This document shows positions 17,588 through 25,397 of a stretch of 64,000 nucleotides of DNA, one piece after another. How positions within the stretch are numbered: position 1 is the first letter of the stretch; the number at the start of each line of letters is the position of its first letter. The notes under the pieces are model-generated. The model was not told the DNA's origin and did not search any database. It worked only from the letters and a program-made list of their open reading frames with translations. The position numbers were made by a program, and so were the translations under genes. Source of the stretch: Alteribacter natronophilus (GTDB lineage: Bacteria > Bacillota > Bacilli > Bacillales > Salisediminibacteriaceae); assembly GCF_006007885.1 (NCBI RefSeq), contig NZ_VCRO01000001.1:620001-684000 (forward strand), in the 5' to 3' direction.

Positions 17588-17757
17588 AAATCAGGCGACT
17601 CCTTTACGTTCAGTGACTCCAGTATACTATGAGTTTGCGGGCTGTAAAATAAAAAACCGCCGTTATTCTGTAAAAACAGCAGAACAGGCCTGTTCAAACG
17701 GGGAATTATCGTGTATATTCCGTATATCGAAATATCACAACGAAACGAGTTGGTAGA

Positions 17758-18693
17758 ATGGAGCCTAAAGACAGTAAACTCCGCCTGTGGCCGGTTTATC
17801 TGATGCTGGCTTTCTCCACAAGCACGTGGGGAAGTGCCTTTGTGGCGGGCCGGTTTGCAACAGAATCATTTGATCCGGTTACGGTTGCATTTCTGCGATT
17901 TTTCTTTGCCGCAGTGATCCTTGTTCCCCTTATGCTGATACTTGAAAAAGAGAGGCCCAGACCTACAGCGAAGCAGTGGGGGCTGCTTGCCCTCCTGGGT
18001 CTCACCGGTATTGCTGTATACAACATTGCCTTTTTTACAGCGGCAAAGTATGCACCTATTGCAAAAAGCTCACTTTTTATCGCTTCGAATCCCGTACTCA
18101 TTATTCTTCTGTCGGGTCTGTTTCTGAAAGAAACCATAACAAAACGGAATATAACCGGACTTGTCCTGGCACTGACAGGAGCGGTGATTATTATTACAGA
18201 AGGCGACCTTGTGCAGGCACTGCGCCATGGTCTGCAGCCGATTGACACTGTCCTTCTGTTTGCAGTCGTCTGCTGGGCGCTGTACAGCGTGCTCGGAAAG
18301 GTAGCCCTTAAATCATTCTCTACACTTGTCTGTACCACGTACGCCGTTGTGTTCGGGACGATTATGCTTTTCCCTTTTGCTCTGTGGGAGACAACCTGGA
18401 CGCAGGTGCAGGAAGCAGACTGGGTTGTATGGTCATCCATTCTGCATATGAGTGTGATCGTGACCGTTGTCAGTTTCCTTATGTATTACCAGGGGATCAA
18501 AATCATCGGTGCGGCAAAAGCATCTCTGTTTATTAACCTGATGCCGGTTTCTGCTGTGATCCTTGCTGTTATATTCCTAGGTGAACCTCTGATGTGGGCT
18601 CACCTTGCAGGTGCCCTGTTTGTTCTTACGGGTGTGACAATCGGTACCTACACCAGGCCGCTCTGGATGCACAGGAGAAAAAAGGCAGCCTGA
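17758..18693 (+). CDS. EamA/DMT-superfamily transporter (RhaT/YdcZ type)
   Basis: 311 residues, 10 predicted membrane helices in two EamA repeats. The first repeat opens with FSTSTWGSAFVAGRFATESFDPV and contains FLRFFFAAVIL; ALTGAVIIITEG ends it. The second contains FAVVCWALYSVLGKVALK and INLMPVSAVILAVIFLGEPL. These are typical of small-metabolite or amino-acid exporters of the drug/metabolite superfamily; the substrate is not predictable. The ribosome site before ATG 17758 is weak. Confidence 0.88.
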   Translation: MEPKDSKLRLWPVYLMLAFSTSTWGSAFVAGRFATESFDPVTVAFLRFFFAAVILVPLMLILEKERPRPTAKQWGLLALLGLTGIAVYNIAFFTAAKYAPIAKSSLFIASNPVLIILLSGLFLKETITKRNITGLVLALTGAVIIITEGDLVQALRHGLQPIDTVLLFAVVCWALYSVLGKVALKSFSTLVCTTYAVVFGTIMLFPFALWETTWTQVQEADWVVWSSILHMSVIVTVVSFLMYYQGIKIIGAAKASLFINLMPVSAVILAVIFLGEPLMWAHLAGALFVLTGVTIGTYTRPLWMHRRKKAA

Positions 18694-18768
18694 TCCAGGT
18701 CACCATTTGAAGATGAACGAATACACTGAAATCATATCATCTTCAAAAAGCCGGAGTGTGAAGAATGA

Positions 18769-18984
18769 ATGTCATACGAATGCCTGAACTTCCGGGAGCT
18801 TACAGCCTATTATACAAGAGTGAAGAAATATATTGACGATGGCTTCAGAGCGGATGGTCTGAAAGAGGAGCTTGAACTGATCCTCAAATCGTTAAAGGAA
18901 AAAGCCCGGTCCGAGAACGTTTCCTGCGATGCGGGGGAATTTGAAGAGGAAATCAGAAGATACATCCGACGTCTGCGGCACTGA
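18769..18984 (+). CDS. Hypothetical protein (71 residues)
   Basis: Starts at ATG 18769; GGAG lies 12 bases upstream, so translation may be weak. The protein is helical and charged (FRELTAYYTRVKKYIDDGF, then EEEIRRYIRRLRH), has two cysteines and no membrane helix. Not recognised. It is convergent with the small cysteine-containing gene at 19048. Confidence 0.5.
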   Translation: MSYECLNFRELTAYYTRVKKYIDDGFRADGLKEELELILKSLKEKARSENVSCDAGEFEEEIRRYIRRLRH

Positions 18985-19047
18985 TATAACATGGGCAGCC
19001 ATTCCTGATCAGGAACCGGCTGCCCTGTTTTCGTGAACCATGCCACT

Positions 19048-19248
19048 CTATTTTGAGGCTTTTCCCTTTGTCAGATGGCAGGGAACTCCTTTTCCTATGG
19101 CACCGGGCTTACGCATTTTTTCCATATAGGCAATGCCCCTTGCACACTGCTGCGTGCACGCTTCACATTTATCGCTCAGTACTATTTTTAATGTATGCTG
19201 GAATTTCAGTGCAGCATCTGACTTATTGTATTTTTTCTTTTTACCCAT
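19048..19248 (-). CDS. Small four-cysteine protein, possible metal-binding (66 residues)
   Basis: Starts at ATG 19248 after TAGGGATT. The N-terminus is Lys-rich (MGKKKKYNKSD), and cysteines lie at 28, 31, 35 and 57 (CEACTQQC and PCHL), a spacing that could hold zinc or an Fe-S cluster. The tail is basic (KGKASK). No family recognised. It could be a nucleic-acid-binding zinc ribbon, but that is only inferred from cysteines and charge. Confidence 0.5.
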   Translation of the reverse strand: MGKKKKYNKSDAALKFQHTLKIVLSDKCEACTQQCARGIAYMEKMRKPGAIGKGVPCHLTKGKASK

Positions 19249-19375
19249 TATAATCCCTACTCTCCGAATGTTGATTTATCATATGCGGCAGAGAGTTTCA
19301 GGCGACTGTCCCGTTTAGAAATTCAGTAAAAACAGTGATACAATAAACGAGGATAAGAAAGCGGGGGACTTGTTA

Positions 19376-21739
19376 ATGGAACGTGAACGATCAGGCCGGC
19401 CAACGGCAGAGGAAGTTATACAGGAACTGCTGCAGAAGCCCGACCATCTCCTCAGGGAAACGGAAATAGTCAGGCTCATTCAGCAGGTGCGGGAGCAGGA
19501 TACTGAAGGAGAGGAGAACGGTGAACAGAAGCGCATTCAGATGGCCTACCTCTACACTCTTGCTGCCAGGGCCCGTTTTGCCAGGAAACAGGAGGAGGAC
19601 GGGAAAATCCGTACGTGGGCCGAAGAAGCCGCTCTCACTCTGAAAGGCGACAGCCACGTTGCCGCACTGTTCCGTAACCTCGATTACACGGCTCTTTTAA
19701 CCGGGCTCTTTGACACACGTTTTCAGAGAATCCGGGAAACGGATCACAGCCATGCAAAAAAAGCAGTGGTGGAAAACTACCTTCTGACAGCCCGGGATTT
19801 TCTGGAACGTGAGCCGGAACTGACAAGACGCGCAAAGCGTCTGGATGACAACGCCCAGATTATCAGTGATTACGAGGCATACGCCTTCAGCGGGAAGGTT
19901 ATATCCATCCTGGAACAGGCAAAAGAGGCTGCAGCAGAACTTCAGGAAGCATCCCGCTCGTTCCGGGAAAGTATATCCGGTATCTATCATTCAAAAGAAC
20001 AGCTCAAACGGGTAAACGCCGTGATCGCTGCTATTGAAGAACTATCGGAGGAATGGAACCGAATACAGGAAGAGGCATTAAATAAAGGGGACGAGCCTAC
20101 GGCGCTGAAGGACCTTCACGGAATGACCGGTCTCAGGGAAGTAAAGGAGCGTGTCCGCAGGTATTACCGCTACCTTGTATATCAGAAAAAGCGCAAGGAG
20201 GAAGGATTCCATTTTCAGGACGAACAGAGTCTGAACATGATTCTTACGGGAAACCCTGGTACAGGCAAAACGACGATTGCCCGGCTCCTTGCCCGAATCT
20301 ACCATGAACTTGGTGTACTTCCCCGTCCGGATGTCACCGAAGTGGACCGCTCCCACCTTGTGGGCTCCTATCTCGGACAGACCGAGGAGAAAACGATGAA
20401 CGTGATTAAGGAGGCTGCAGGAGGAGTTCTGTTCATAGACGAAGCCTACAGTCTTAAACGGGATGGGGCGAGCGGGACGGATTATGGACAGACCGCGGTC
20501 GATACACTAGTCTCGGCAATGACAGGCGGGGAATATGCCGGCTCGTTTGCTGTCATTCTTGCAGGGTATCCTGAGGAAATGCGTCGTTTTCTCTGGAGCA
20601 ATCCGGGTCTGCGCAGCCGGTTTCCTGAAAGCAATCACATTCACCTTCCCGATTACTCGATCGATGAACTTCTTGAAATTGGGGAGCACGTGGCACTGGA
20701 CAATGATTACTCCCTCACAGAAGACGCCCTGCCCGCACTGAAGCAGCGGCTGGAAAAAGAACAGGTGGATGAGAGTTTCGGCAATGCGCGCTCGGCCAAG
20801 AACATCGTTTTGAATGCGATCTTCAATAAAGGAGCCAAAGCTGCCGAACAGGAGGAATACAGCAGGGAAGACTTTACCATCCTGAGAAAACAGGATTTCA
20901 GCAGCGGGAATGAAGATGACGCTGCGGATCGGAAAAAACCGGAGGAACGGCTCGGTGAGCTGGTAGGACTGGAAAGTGTAAAACAGGAAGTCCGGACTCT
21001 GGCCTCTTTTGTTAAAGTTCAGAAACTCAGAAGGGAAAAAGACCTTCCGGACGTCCCGGTTCAGCTTCACAGTCTGTTTACAGGCAATCCCGGAACCGGT
21101 AAGACAACGGTGGCCAAGATCTTTTCGGAAATTCTTTTCGAGCTTGACCTTCTTAAAAGAGGCCATCTGGTTGTTGCCGGCAGGAGCGATCTTGTAAGCG
21201 GCTATACGGGCCAGACTGCAGGCAAAACGAAAAAGAAAATCCGCGAGGCCCTCGGCGGGGTGCTTTTTATAGATGAAGCCTACAGTCTCATGGCGGGGGG
21301 ACCCGGGGACTTTGGCAAGGAGGCGGTTGATACGCTTGTTGAGGAAATGACGAAGCATGAGGAAAACCTTGTCGTAATTCTTGCAGGCTATCCTGAACCA
21401 ATGAAGCGGCTGATCAGCAGCAACCCGGGACTTTCATCAAGATTTAAAAAGACGATTCTGTTTCCTGATTATTCACCGGATGAGCTATTTGACATCCTCC
21501 TTTTTTATACAGATCAGTTCGGGTATCGTCTTGAAGAAGGCGCGGCAGACCGGCTGAGAGAAAGCATTGGTATAAAAAGGCCCGAAGGTAATGGACGGGC
21601 GATGAAGGATGCGGTGGAGGATGCCATTCAGCATCATGCTTTCCGCGTGCTCTCTCAGGATGAGAGCTCCCTGGACGAACAGGCGCTTACAACATTATCC
21701 GCCAGTGATTTTACCGTATTAACCGATAAGGAGTCGTGA
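19376..21739 (+). CDS. Tandem AAA+ ATPase (SpoVK/CbbX/EccA-like)
   Basis: 787 residues. ATG 19376 has GGGGG 8 bases upstream; the in-frame TTG 19370 is too close to it. An N-terminal helical region of about 240 residues, possibly TPR-like, is followed by two CbbX-type AAA+ modules. Module 1 has the Walker A LTGNPGTGKTT and Walker B GGVLFIDEAYSL, with sensor region ILAGYPEEM and an arginine-finger stretch SNPGLRSRFPE. Module 2 repeats these (FTGNPGTGKTT, GGVLFIDEAYSL, AGYPEPM, SNPGLSSRFKK). SpoVK has one module, so this is a double-ring version. The gene overlaps or abuts the thioesterase gene that follows. Confidence 0.85.
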   Translation: MERERSGRPTAEEVIQELLQKPDHLLRETEIVRLIQQVREQDTEGEENGEQKRIQMAYLYTLAARARFARKQEEDGKIRTWAEEAALTLKGDSHVAALFRNLDYTALLTGLFDTRFQRIRETDHSHAKKAVVENYLLTARDFLEREPELTRRAKRLDDNAQIISDYEAYAFSGKVISILEQAKEAAAELQEASRSFRESISGIYHSKEQLKRVNAVIAAIEELSEEWNRIQEEALNKGDEPTALKDLHGMTGLREVKERVRRYYRYLVYQKKRKEEGFHFQDEQSLNMILTGNPGTGKTTIARLLARIYHELGVLPRPDVTEVDRSHLVGSYLGQTEEKTMNVIKEAAGGVLFIDEAYSLKRDGASGTDYGQTAVDTLVSAMTGGEYAGSFAVILAGYPEEMRRFLWSNPGLRSRFPESNHIHLPDYSIDELLEIGEHVALDNDYSLTEDALPALKQRLEKEQVDESFGNARSAKNIVLNAIFNKGAKAAEQEEYSREDFTILRKQDFSSGNEDDAADRKKPEERLGELVGLESVKQEVRTLASFVKVQKLRREKDLPDVPVQLHSLFTGNPGTGKTTVAKIFSEILFELDLLKRGHLVVAGRSDLVSGYTGQTAGKTKKKIREALGGVLFIDEAYSLMAGGPGDFGKEAVDTLVEEMTKHEENLVVILAGYPEPMKRLISSNPGLSSRFKKTILFPDYSPDELFDILLFYTDQFGYRLEEGAADRLRESIGIKRPEGNGRAMKDAVEDAIQHHAFRVLSQDESSLDEQALTTLSASDFTVLTDKES

Positions 21740-21744
21740 CAAAG

Positions 21745-22164
21745 ATGCTTACCACTGAATCAACGATTACCGTAAGATATGCCGAGACCGACCAGATGGG
21801 GGTAGTGTATCATGCCAATTACCTCGTCTGGTGTGAGATCGGCCGGACAAAGCTGATCGAGGAACTCGGCTTCCGCTATGCGGATATGGAGAAAGAAGGA
21901 ATTCTGTCTCCGGTTACGAACATAAACCTTTCCTATAAATCGCCTGCCCGTTACGGGGAGGATGTGACCGTATATACGTGGATTGAAAAATATACAGGAA
22001 TCCGGGTTACATACGGCTATGAAATCAGAAGCGAAGGACGCGTGTGCGTGTCCGGTTACAGTGAGCACGTGTGCGTGAAAAAAGACAGTTTTCGTCCCGT
22101 TTCTGTGAAAAAGCATTTTCCGGCCTGGCACGAGGCCTATGAGCGCAAAAAAAAGAAATCATAA
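21745..22164 (+). CDS. yneP: Hotdog-fold acyl-CoA thioesterase (YbgC/YneP-like)
   Basis: 139 residues. The 4-hydroxybenzoyl-CoA thioesterase signature is intact: VRYAETDQMGVVYHANYLVWCEIGR (near residue 10), with Asp in the D-x-M-G-V-x-(H/Y) motif as catalytic acid, then RYADMEKEGI. It hydrolyses short acyl-CoA or similar thioesters. The neighbourhood (acnA, sspN, tlp, yneQ) is that of B. subtilis yneP. ATG 21745 is preferred; GTG 21736 lies only 2 bases after AAGGAG. Translation is probably coupled to the AAA+ gene. Confidence 0.85.
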   Translation: MLTTESTITVRYAETDQMGVVYHANYLVWCEIGRTKLIEELGFRYADMEKEGILSPVTNINLSYKSPARYGEDVTVYTWIEKYTGIRVTYGYEIRSEGRVCVSGYSEHVCVKKDSFRPVSVKKHFPAWHEAYERKKKKS

Positions 22165-22181
22165 TTCCCGGGAGGAGTAAC

Positions 22182-22748
22182 ATGACGGCTTTTACGGACT
22201 TTCTAGAAAAACATATGGGGACGATCGACTGCGGCTGGCACTTGGATCAGCAGGGAAGAACACTGCCGTTCCAGATCGTAAAGTTTAATGGCGGCCCATT
22301 CCCGGAGACAGTCACATACTCCACTCTGGGACTGAGCCGTGATGGTTTTTCCGATGAGGAGTCCGGCGAAACTGTCAGGCAGGAACTTATATTTGTAACG
22401 GGCAGAGATTTTGAGCATCCCCATATCCCCTACATTCTTCAGAACACGGCACTGATTGCCGTAAACAGCAATCGCCCTTTTTTCAGAGGGGACGTGATCG
22501 GGCCGTTCGGGCCGATGTTTGACGACGCTGATATGGAGGCGTTTTACGTAACGGTCCCTGTTTATTTTGAGAATACGTTCCACAGCTACAGAACGGCCGA
22601 TGGCACTCCGTACAGGATCCTCTGGCTGATCCCTGTTACTGCGCCGGAAGCCGAATATGCAGAAAAGTACGGCTGGGGGGCTTTTGAAGATCTTCTTGAA
22701 AAATCCGAGCCCGACTTGACCGATGTATACCGGCCATCGCTCGTCTGA
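22182..22748 (+). CDS. Suppressor-of-fused (SUFU) domain protein
   Basis: 188 residues from ATG 22182 after GGGAGGAG. The order of motifs matches bacterial SUFU proteins: VTYSTLGLSRDGF, RQELIFVTGRDF, GDVIGPFGPMF, AFYVTVPVYFENTF and YRILWLIPVTAPEAEYAEKYGWGAFEDLLE. In animals SUFU binds Gli factors. In bacteria the domain is often found in immunity proteins of toxin systems, but no polymorphic toxin is visible nearby and the gene sits in a conserved housekeeping block. Function open. Confidence 0.82.
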   Translation: MTAFTDFLEKHMGTIDCGWHLDQQGRTLPFQIVKFNGGPFPETVTYSTLGLSRDGFSDEESGETVRQELIFVTGRDFEHPHIPYILQNTALIAVNSNRPFFRGDVIGPFGPMFDDADMEAFYVTVPVYFENTFHSYRTADGTPYRILWLIPVTAPEAEYAEKYGWGAFEDLLEKSEPDLTDVYRPSLV

Positions 22749-22779
22749 TGAATAAAATCATTATTTCTCCTGCAGAATA
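22749..22779 (+). promoter_or_regulatory. Candidate sigma-G promoter of tlp
   Basis: TGAATA, 18 bases, then CAGAATA (one mismatch to CATNHTA), 32 bases before the tlp start codon. tlp is sigma-G controlled in B. subtilis. Confidence 0.5.
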
Positions 22780-22811
22780 AGACAGTACTTTTTACAAGGA
22801 GGAATTTACAG

Positions 22812-23042
22812 ATGAAAGCTAAGCCGGATAATCGTCAGGACAACGTGGAAAAACTTGAGAAAATGGTGGAAGACACCCGTGAAAACATGGAAGCAGCAAA
22901 GGAAACAGCAGCCAATGTGGATCTAAAAGATTCTGACCGCCGGGATATCGAGGAGAAAAACCGCCGCCGCGAAGAAAGCATTCAGAGCTTTCAGGCTGAA
23001 ATCGCGGACGAGAAGGCTGCCAGAGAGCGCGGGGAGATTTAA
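22812..23042 (+). CDS. tlp: Small acid-soluble spore protein Tlp
   Basis: 76 residues from ATG 22812, with AAGGAGG upstream. KPDNRQDNVEKLEKMVEDTREN and EEKNRRREESIQSFQAEIADE align with B. subtilis Tlp (PDDRSDNVEKLQDMVQNT, EKNARREQSIEAFRNEIQDE). Despite its name (thioredoxin-like protein) it has no CxxC and is a helical minor SASP of the spore core. Confidence 0.92.
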   Translation: MKAKPDNRQDNVEKLEKMVEDTRENMEAAKETAANVDLKDSDRRDIEEKNRRREESIQSFQAEIADEKAARERGEI

Positions 23043-23065
23043 TAATCCGCATAATAGGGTAACAG

Positions 23066-23095
23066 AAAGGCAGGGGCATAAACCCTGCCTTTTTT
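23066..23095 (+). terminator. Intrinsic terminator of tlp
   Basis: AAAGGCAGGG pairs with CCCTGCCTTT and is followed by T4. Confidence 0.85.
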
Positions 23096-23236
23096 CTGTT
23101 CTGTGCTGATCCCGGCAGTCGGCATTCCCTCCATTTTTCAATGGTCGGAGGTGCATTCATCCCATATTCATTGATTCTTTCCGCCGGGACAAACTAAAAT
23201 AAAAGCAGACCGTAAAAGTAAAGGAGGGCGACCTGG

Positions 23237-23554
23237 ATGGCTTTTGGAATCAGCAGGGATGAGCTGGAGAATTTCAAAAAGCGGGCCCAAGCCGGTGAAG
23301 TGGCTCTGATTACCCACTACTGGTACGATGAACGCTTCCCGCAGTACAAAACGGTAACGAAGGCAGGCTGCAGCGATGTAAGCCGACTGATTGAATGGGG
23401 ACAGCAGTACGGACTGAAAAAGGAATGGATTCATTACAGAGAAGGTCTTCCCCACTTTGACCTGCTCGGGGAAGACGCCAGGAGAATCCTTAAGCAGGAA
23501 GGCAGAAACAGCCAGCTCGAGCGTTTCAAAGGTGCATTCAGTCCGTCATCCTGA
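23237..23554 (+). CDS. yneQ: YneQ-like conserved protein
   Basis: 105 residues from ATG 23237 behind AAAGGAGG. The sequence MAFGISRDELENFKKRAQAG, then THYWYDERFP, TVTKAGCSD and PHFDLLGE, matches YneQ of B. subtilis, which also follows tlp. No biochemical function is known. The single cysteine and several invariant aromatic and His residues (THYW, WIHYR, PHFD) suggest a ligand or metal site, but that is inference. Confidence 0.82.
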   Translation: MAFGISRDELENFKKRAQAGEVALITHYWYDERFPQYKTVTKAGCSDVSRLIEWGQQYGLKKEWIHYREGLPHFDLLGEDARRILKQEGRNSQLERFKGAFSPSS

Positions 23555-23586
23555 GCTGGTGAAATACATTAACTGGAGGGTGGAAA

Positions 23587-24414
23587 ATGATAAAAAAACA
23601 GGATGAAATTATTCATGAATTAAAAGTAAAACCCGAAATCGATCTCGAAGAGGAAAAGAGAAAGAGAATTGATTTTCTGAAAGCCTATACAAAAAAATCA
23701 GGGACTAAGGGATATGTGCTCGGGATCAGCGGCGGGCAGGACTCCTCCCTTTTGGGAAAGCTTATTCAGCTTGCCATGGCCGAGCTGAATGAAGAGGAAT
23801 CCACGGACCGCTATACGTTTTATGCCGTACGTCTTCCACACGGGACGCAGATGGATGAGGACGATGCGCAGATGGCCCTTGAATTTATTGAGCCCTATCA
23901 TATTAAGACCGTAAATATAAAGCCTGCTGTCGATGCCTCCTACGGACAGTTCAGAGAAGCCACCGGTGAGGAAATGAGTGATTTCGTCAAAGGGAACACA
24001 AAGGCGAGGGAGCGTATGAAAGTGCAGTACGATCTTGCTGCCCACTACGAATGCCTTGTTGCAGGCACCGATCATGCAGCTGAAGCTGTTACGGGCTTCT
24101 ATACAAAATACGGGGACGGTGCGTGTGACGTGGCACCGCTGTTCGGTTTGTCCAAACGGCAGGGAAAAGAGCTGTTAAAAGCCCTCGGTGCACCAGAACG
24201 TCTTTATCTGAAAAAACCGACAGCTGACCTGGAGGATGACCAGCCGCTTCTGCCTGACGAGGAAGCCCTCGGTATTACCTATGATGAGATCGATGATTAT
24301 CTCGAAGGAAAGGAAATCAGCAGTGAGAGCCGCGAGAATCTTGAACAGCGGTACGATCAGACGGAGCATAAGCGTCAGCTGCCGGTTACGGTATATGATA
24401 AGTGGTGGCAGTAA
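23587..24414 (+). CDS. nadE: Ammonia-dependent NAD+ synthetase NadE
   Basis: 275 residues (usual length 272-275), ATG 23587 behind GGAGGG. It makes NAD+ from deamido-NAD+, ATP and ammonia. The PP-loop [14 protein letters not shown] (about residues 44-57), [33 protein letters not shown] residues [22 protein letters not shown] and [21 protein letters not shown] are all present. There is no glutaminase domain, so it uses free ammonia. It overlaps or abuts the PHP gene and probably forms an operon with it. Confidence 0.96.
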   Translation: MIKKQDEIIHELKVKPEIDLEEEKRKRIDFLKAYTKKSGTKGYVLGISGGQDSSLLGKLIQLAMAELNEEESTDRYTFYAVRLPHGTQMDEDDAQMALEFIEPYHIKTVNIKPAVDASYGQFREATGEEMSDFVKGNTKARERMKVQYDLAAHYECLVAGTDHAAEAVTGFYTKYGDGACDVAPLFGLSKRQGKELLKALGAPERLYLKKPTADLEDDQPLLPDEEALGITYDEIDDYLEGKEISSESRENLEQRYDQTEHKRQLPVTVYDKWWQ

Positions 24415-24422
24415 ACAGAGAA

Positions 24423-25271
24423 ATGAAAGCAGATCTTCATATGCACTCCACCTACTCGGATGGCAGCTATGACCCGGCTGCTCTGATGAAAAAGTGTGCT
24501 GATGCAGGCCTCACTGCCGTATCCCTTACCGATCACGACACGACAGGCGGGCTGAAAGAGGCATCTTCAGAGGCGGAAAAATACGGGATTCATTTTATTC
24601 CGGGTATTGAGCTGAGTACCAGATCAAAGACGGGACGAAGCGTGGATATTCTCGGTTACGGTTTCAACGAGGAAGATGCTGAGTTTCAGAAAACCATAGC
24701 CTACTACCGCAGTATGCGGAAAGGCCGTATGGAAGAGATGATCCGCAAGTGTCATGAACTCGGACTTGATATTGAGTGGCAGGACGTTCTTGTCCATGTT
24801 ACCGGCCATACATACTCCCGGCCGCACATGGCAAAGGCACTTGTTGACAAGGGTTATGCCGAGACTGTTGCGGATGCCTTCGATCGTTATATAGGGTACA
24901 ATAAGCCTCTTTACGTACCAAAAAAAGAGGAGCTGTCACCCCAGCAGGCGATCAGTGTCATTCAGAAGGCAGGCGGACTGGCTGTTGTGGCGCACCCGGT
25001 TTTTTACAATCTCGACGGGGAGATTGCCGACTGGGCTGAGAATGCCGGACTGGATGGAATTGAAGTCTATCACCGTGACCACTCGGAAGAAGCTGTCGCC
25101 CGTTTTTCGGAGCTGGCGGACCGGATAGAGAAAAAGTCCGGACGCAGTCTGCTCCGTTCCGGAGGATCTGATTTCCACCACGAATCCTTCGGAAGGGAAG
25201 GAGAGGAAATCGGCGTCACCAAGCTTCCGGTCAGGGAGGCGAAGAAGATTATTGAGTCACTTTCGAAATGA
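24423..25271 (+). CDS. PHP-domain phosphoesterase (TrpH/RNase AM-like)
   Basis: 282 residues. The family begins at the metal motif, here MKADLHMHSTYSDG, so ATG 24423, 9 bases after the nadE stop, is chosen; GTG 24402 and GTG 24405 inside nadE are alternatives and no strong ribosome site decides. Further ligands are LTDHDT, FIPGIEL, AHPVFYN and GGSDFHHES. Relatives hydrolyse 3',5'-nucleoside bisphosphates (pAp) or trim RNA 5' ends (YciV). An inserted helical domain (DWQDVLVHVTG..., GYNKPLYVPK) is typical of the YciV group. Confidence 0.85.
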   Translation: MKADLHMHSTYSDGSYDPAALMKKCADAGLTAVSLTDHDTTGGLKEASSEAEKYGIHFIPGIELSTRSKTGRSVDILGYGFNEEDAEFQKTIAYYRSMRKGRMEEMIRKCHELGLDIEWQDVLVHVTGHTYSRPHMAKALVDKGYAETVADAFDRYIGYNKPLYVPKKEELSPQQAISVIQKAGGLAVVAHPVFYNLDGEIADWAENAGLDGIEVYHRDHSEEAVARFSELADRIEKKSGRSLLRSGGSDFHHESFGREGEEIGVTKLPVREAKKIIESLSK

Positions 25272-25287
25272 TGGAGTTACTATAAAG

Positions 25288-25335
25288 CAGCAGCGGGCTT
25301 CCATAGTTAAATATGGAGGCCCTGCCGCATTTTTG
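25288..25335 (+). terminator. Intrinsic terminator after nadE-PHP
   Basis: GCGGGCTTCCATA pairs with TATGGAGGCCCTGC around GTTAAA and is followed by ATTTTT. Confidence 0.75.
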
Positions 25336-25397
25336 ATCAACTTTCCCCTCAGCGTGATATAATTTTAAAGTAAAGGTAAGCGAAGGGGAAATGGCAG

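Noticed and set aside
17796-18440. Minus-strand frame within the EamA gene
   Set aside because: The plus-strand frame has a complete ten-helix transporter; the opposite frame lacks start signals.
20507-21358. 283-codon minus-strand frame inside the tandem AAA gene
   Set aside because: Antisense shadow of conserved Walker motifs, with no promoter or ribosome site.
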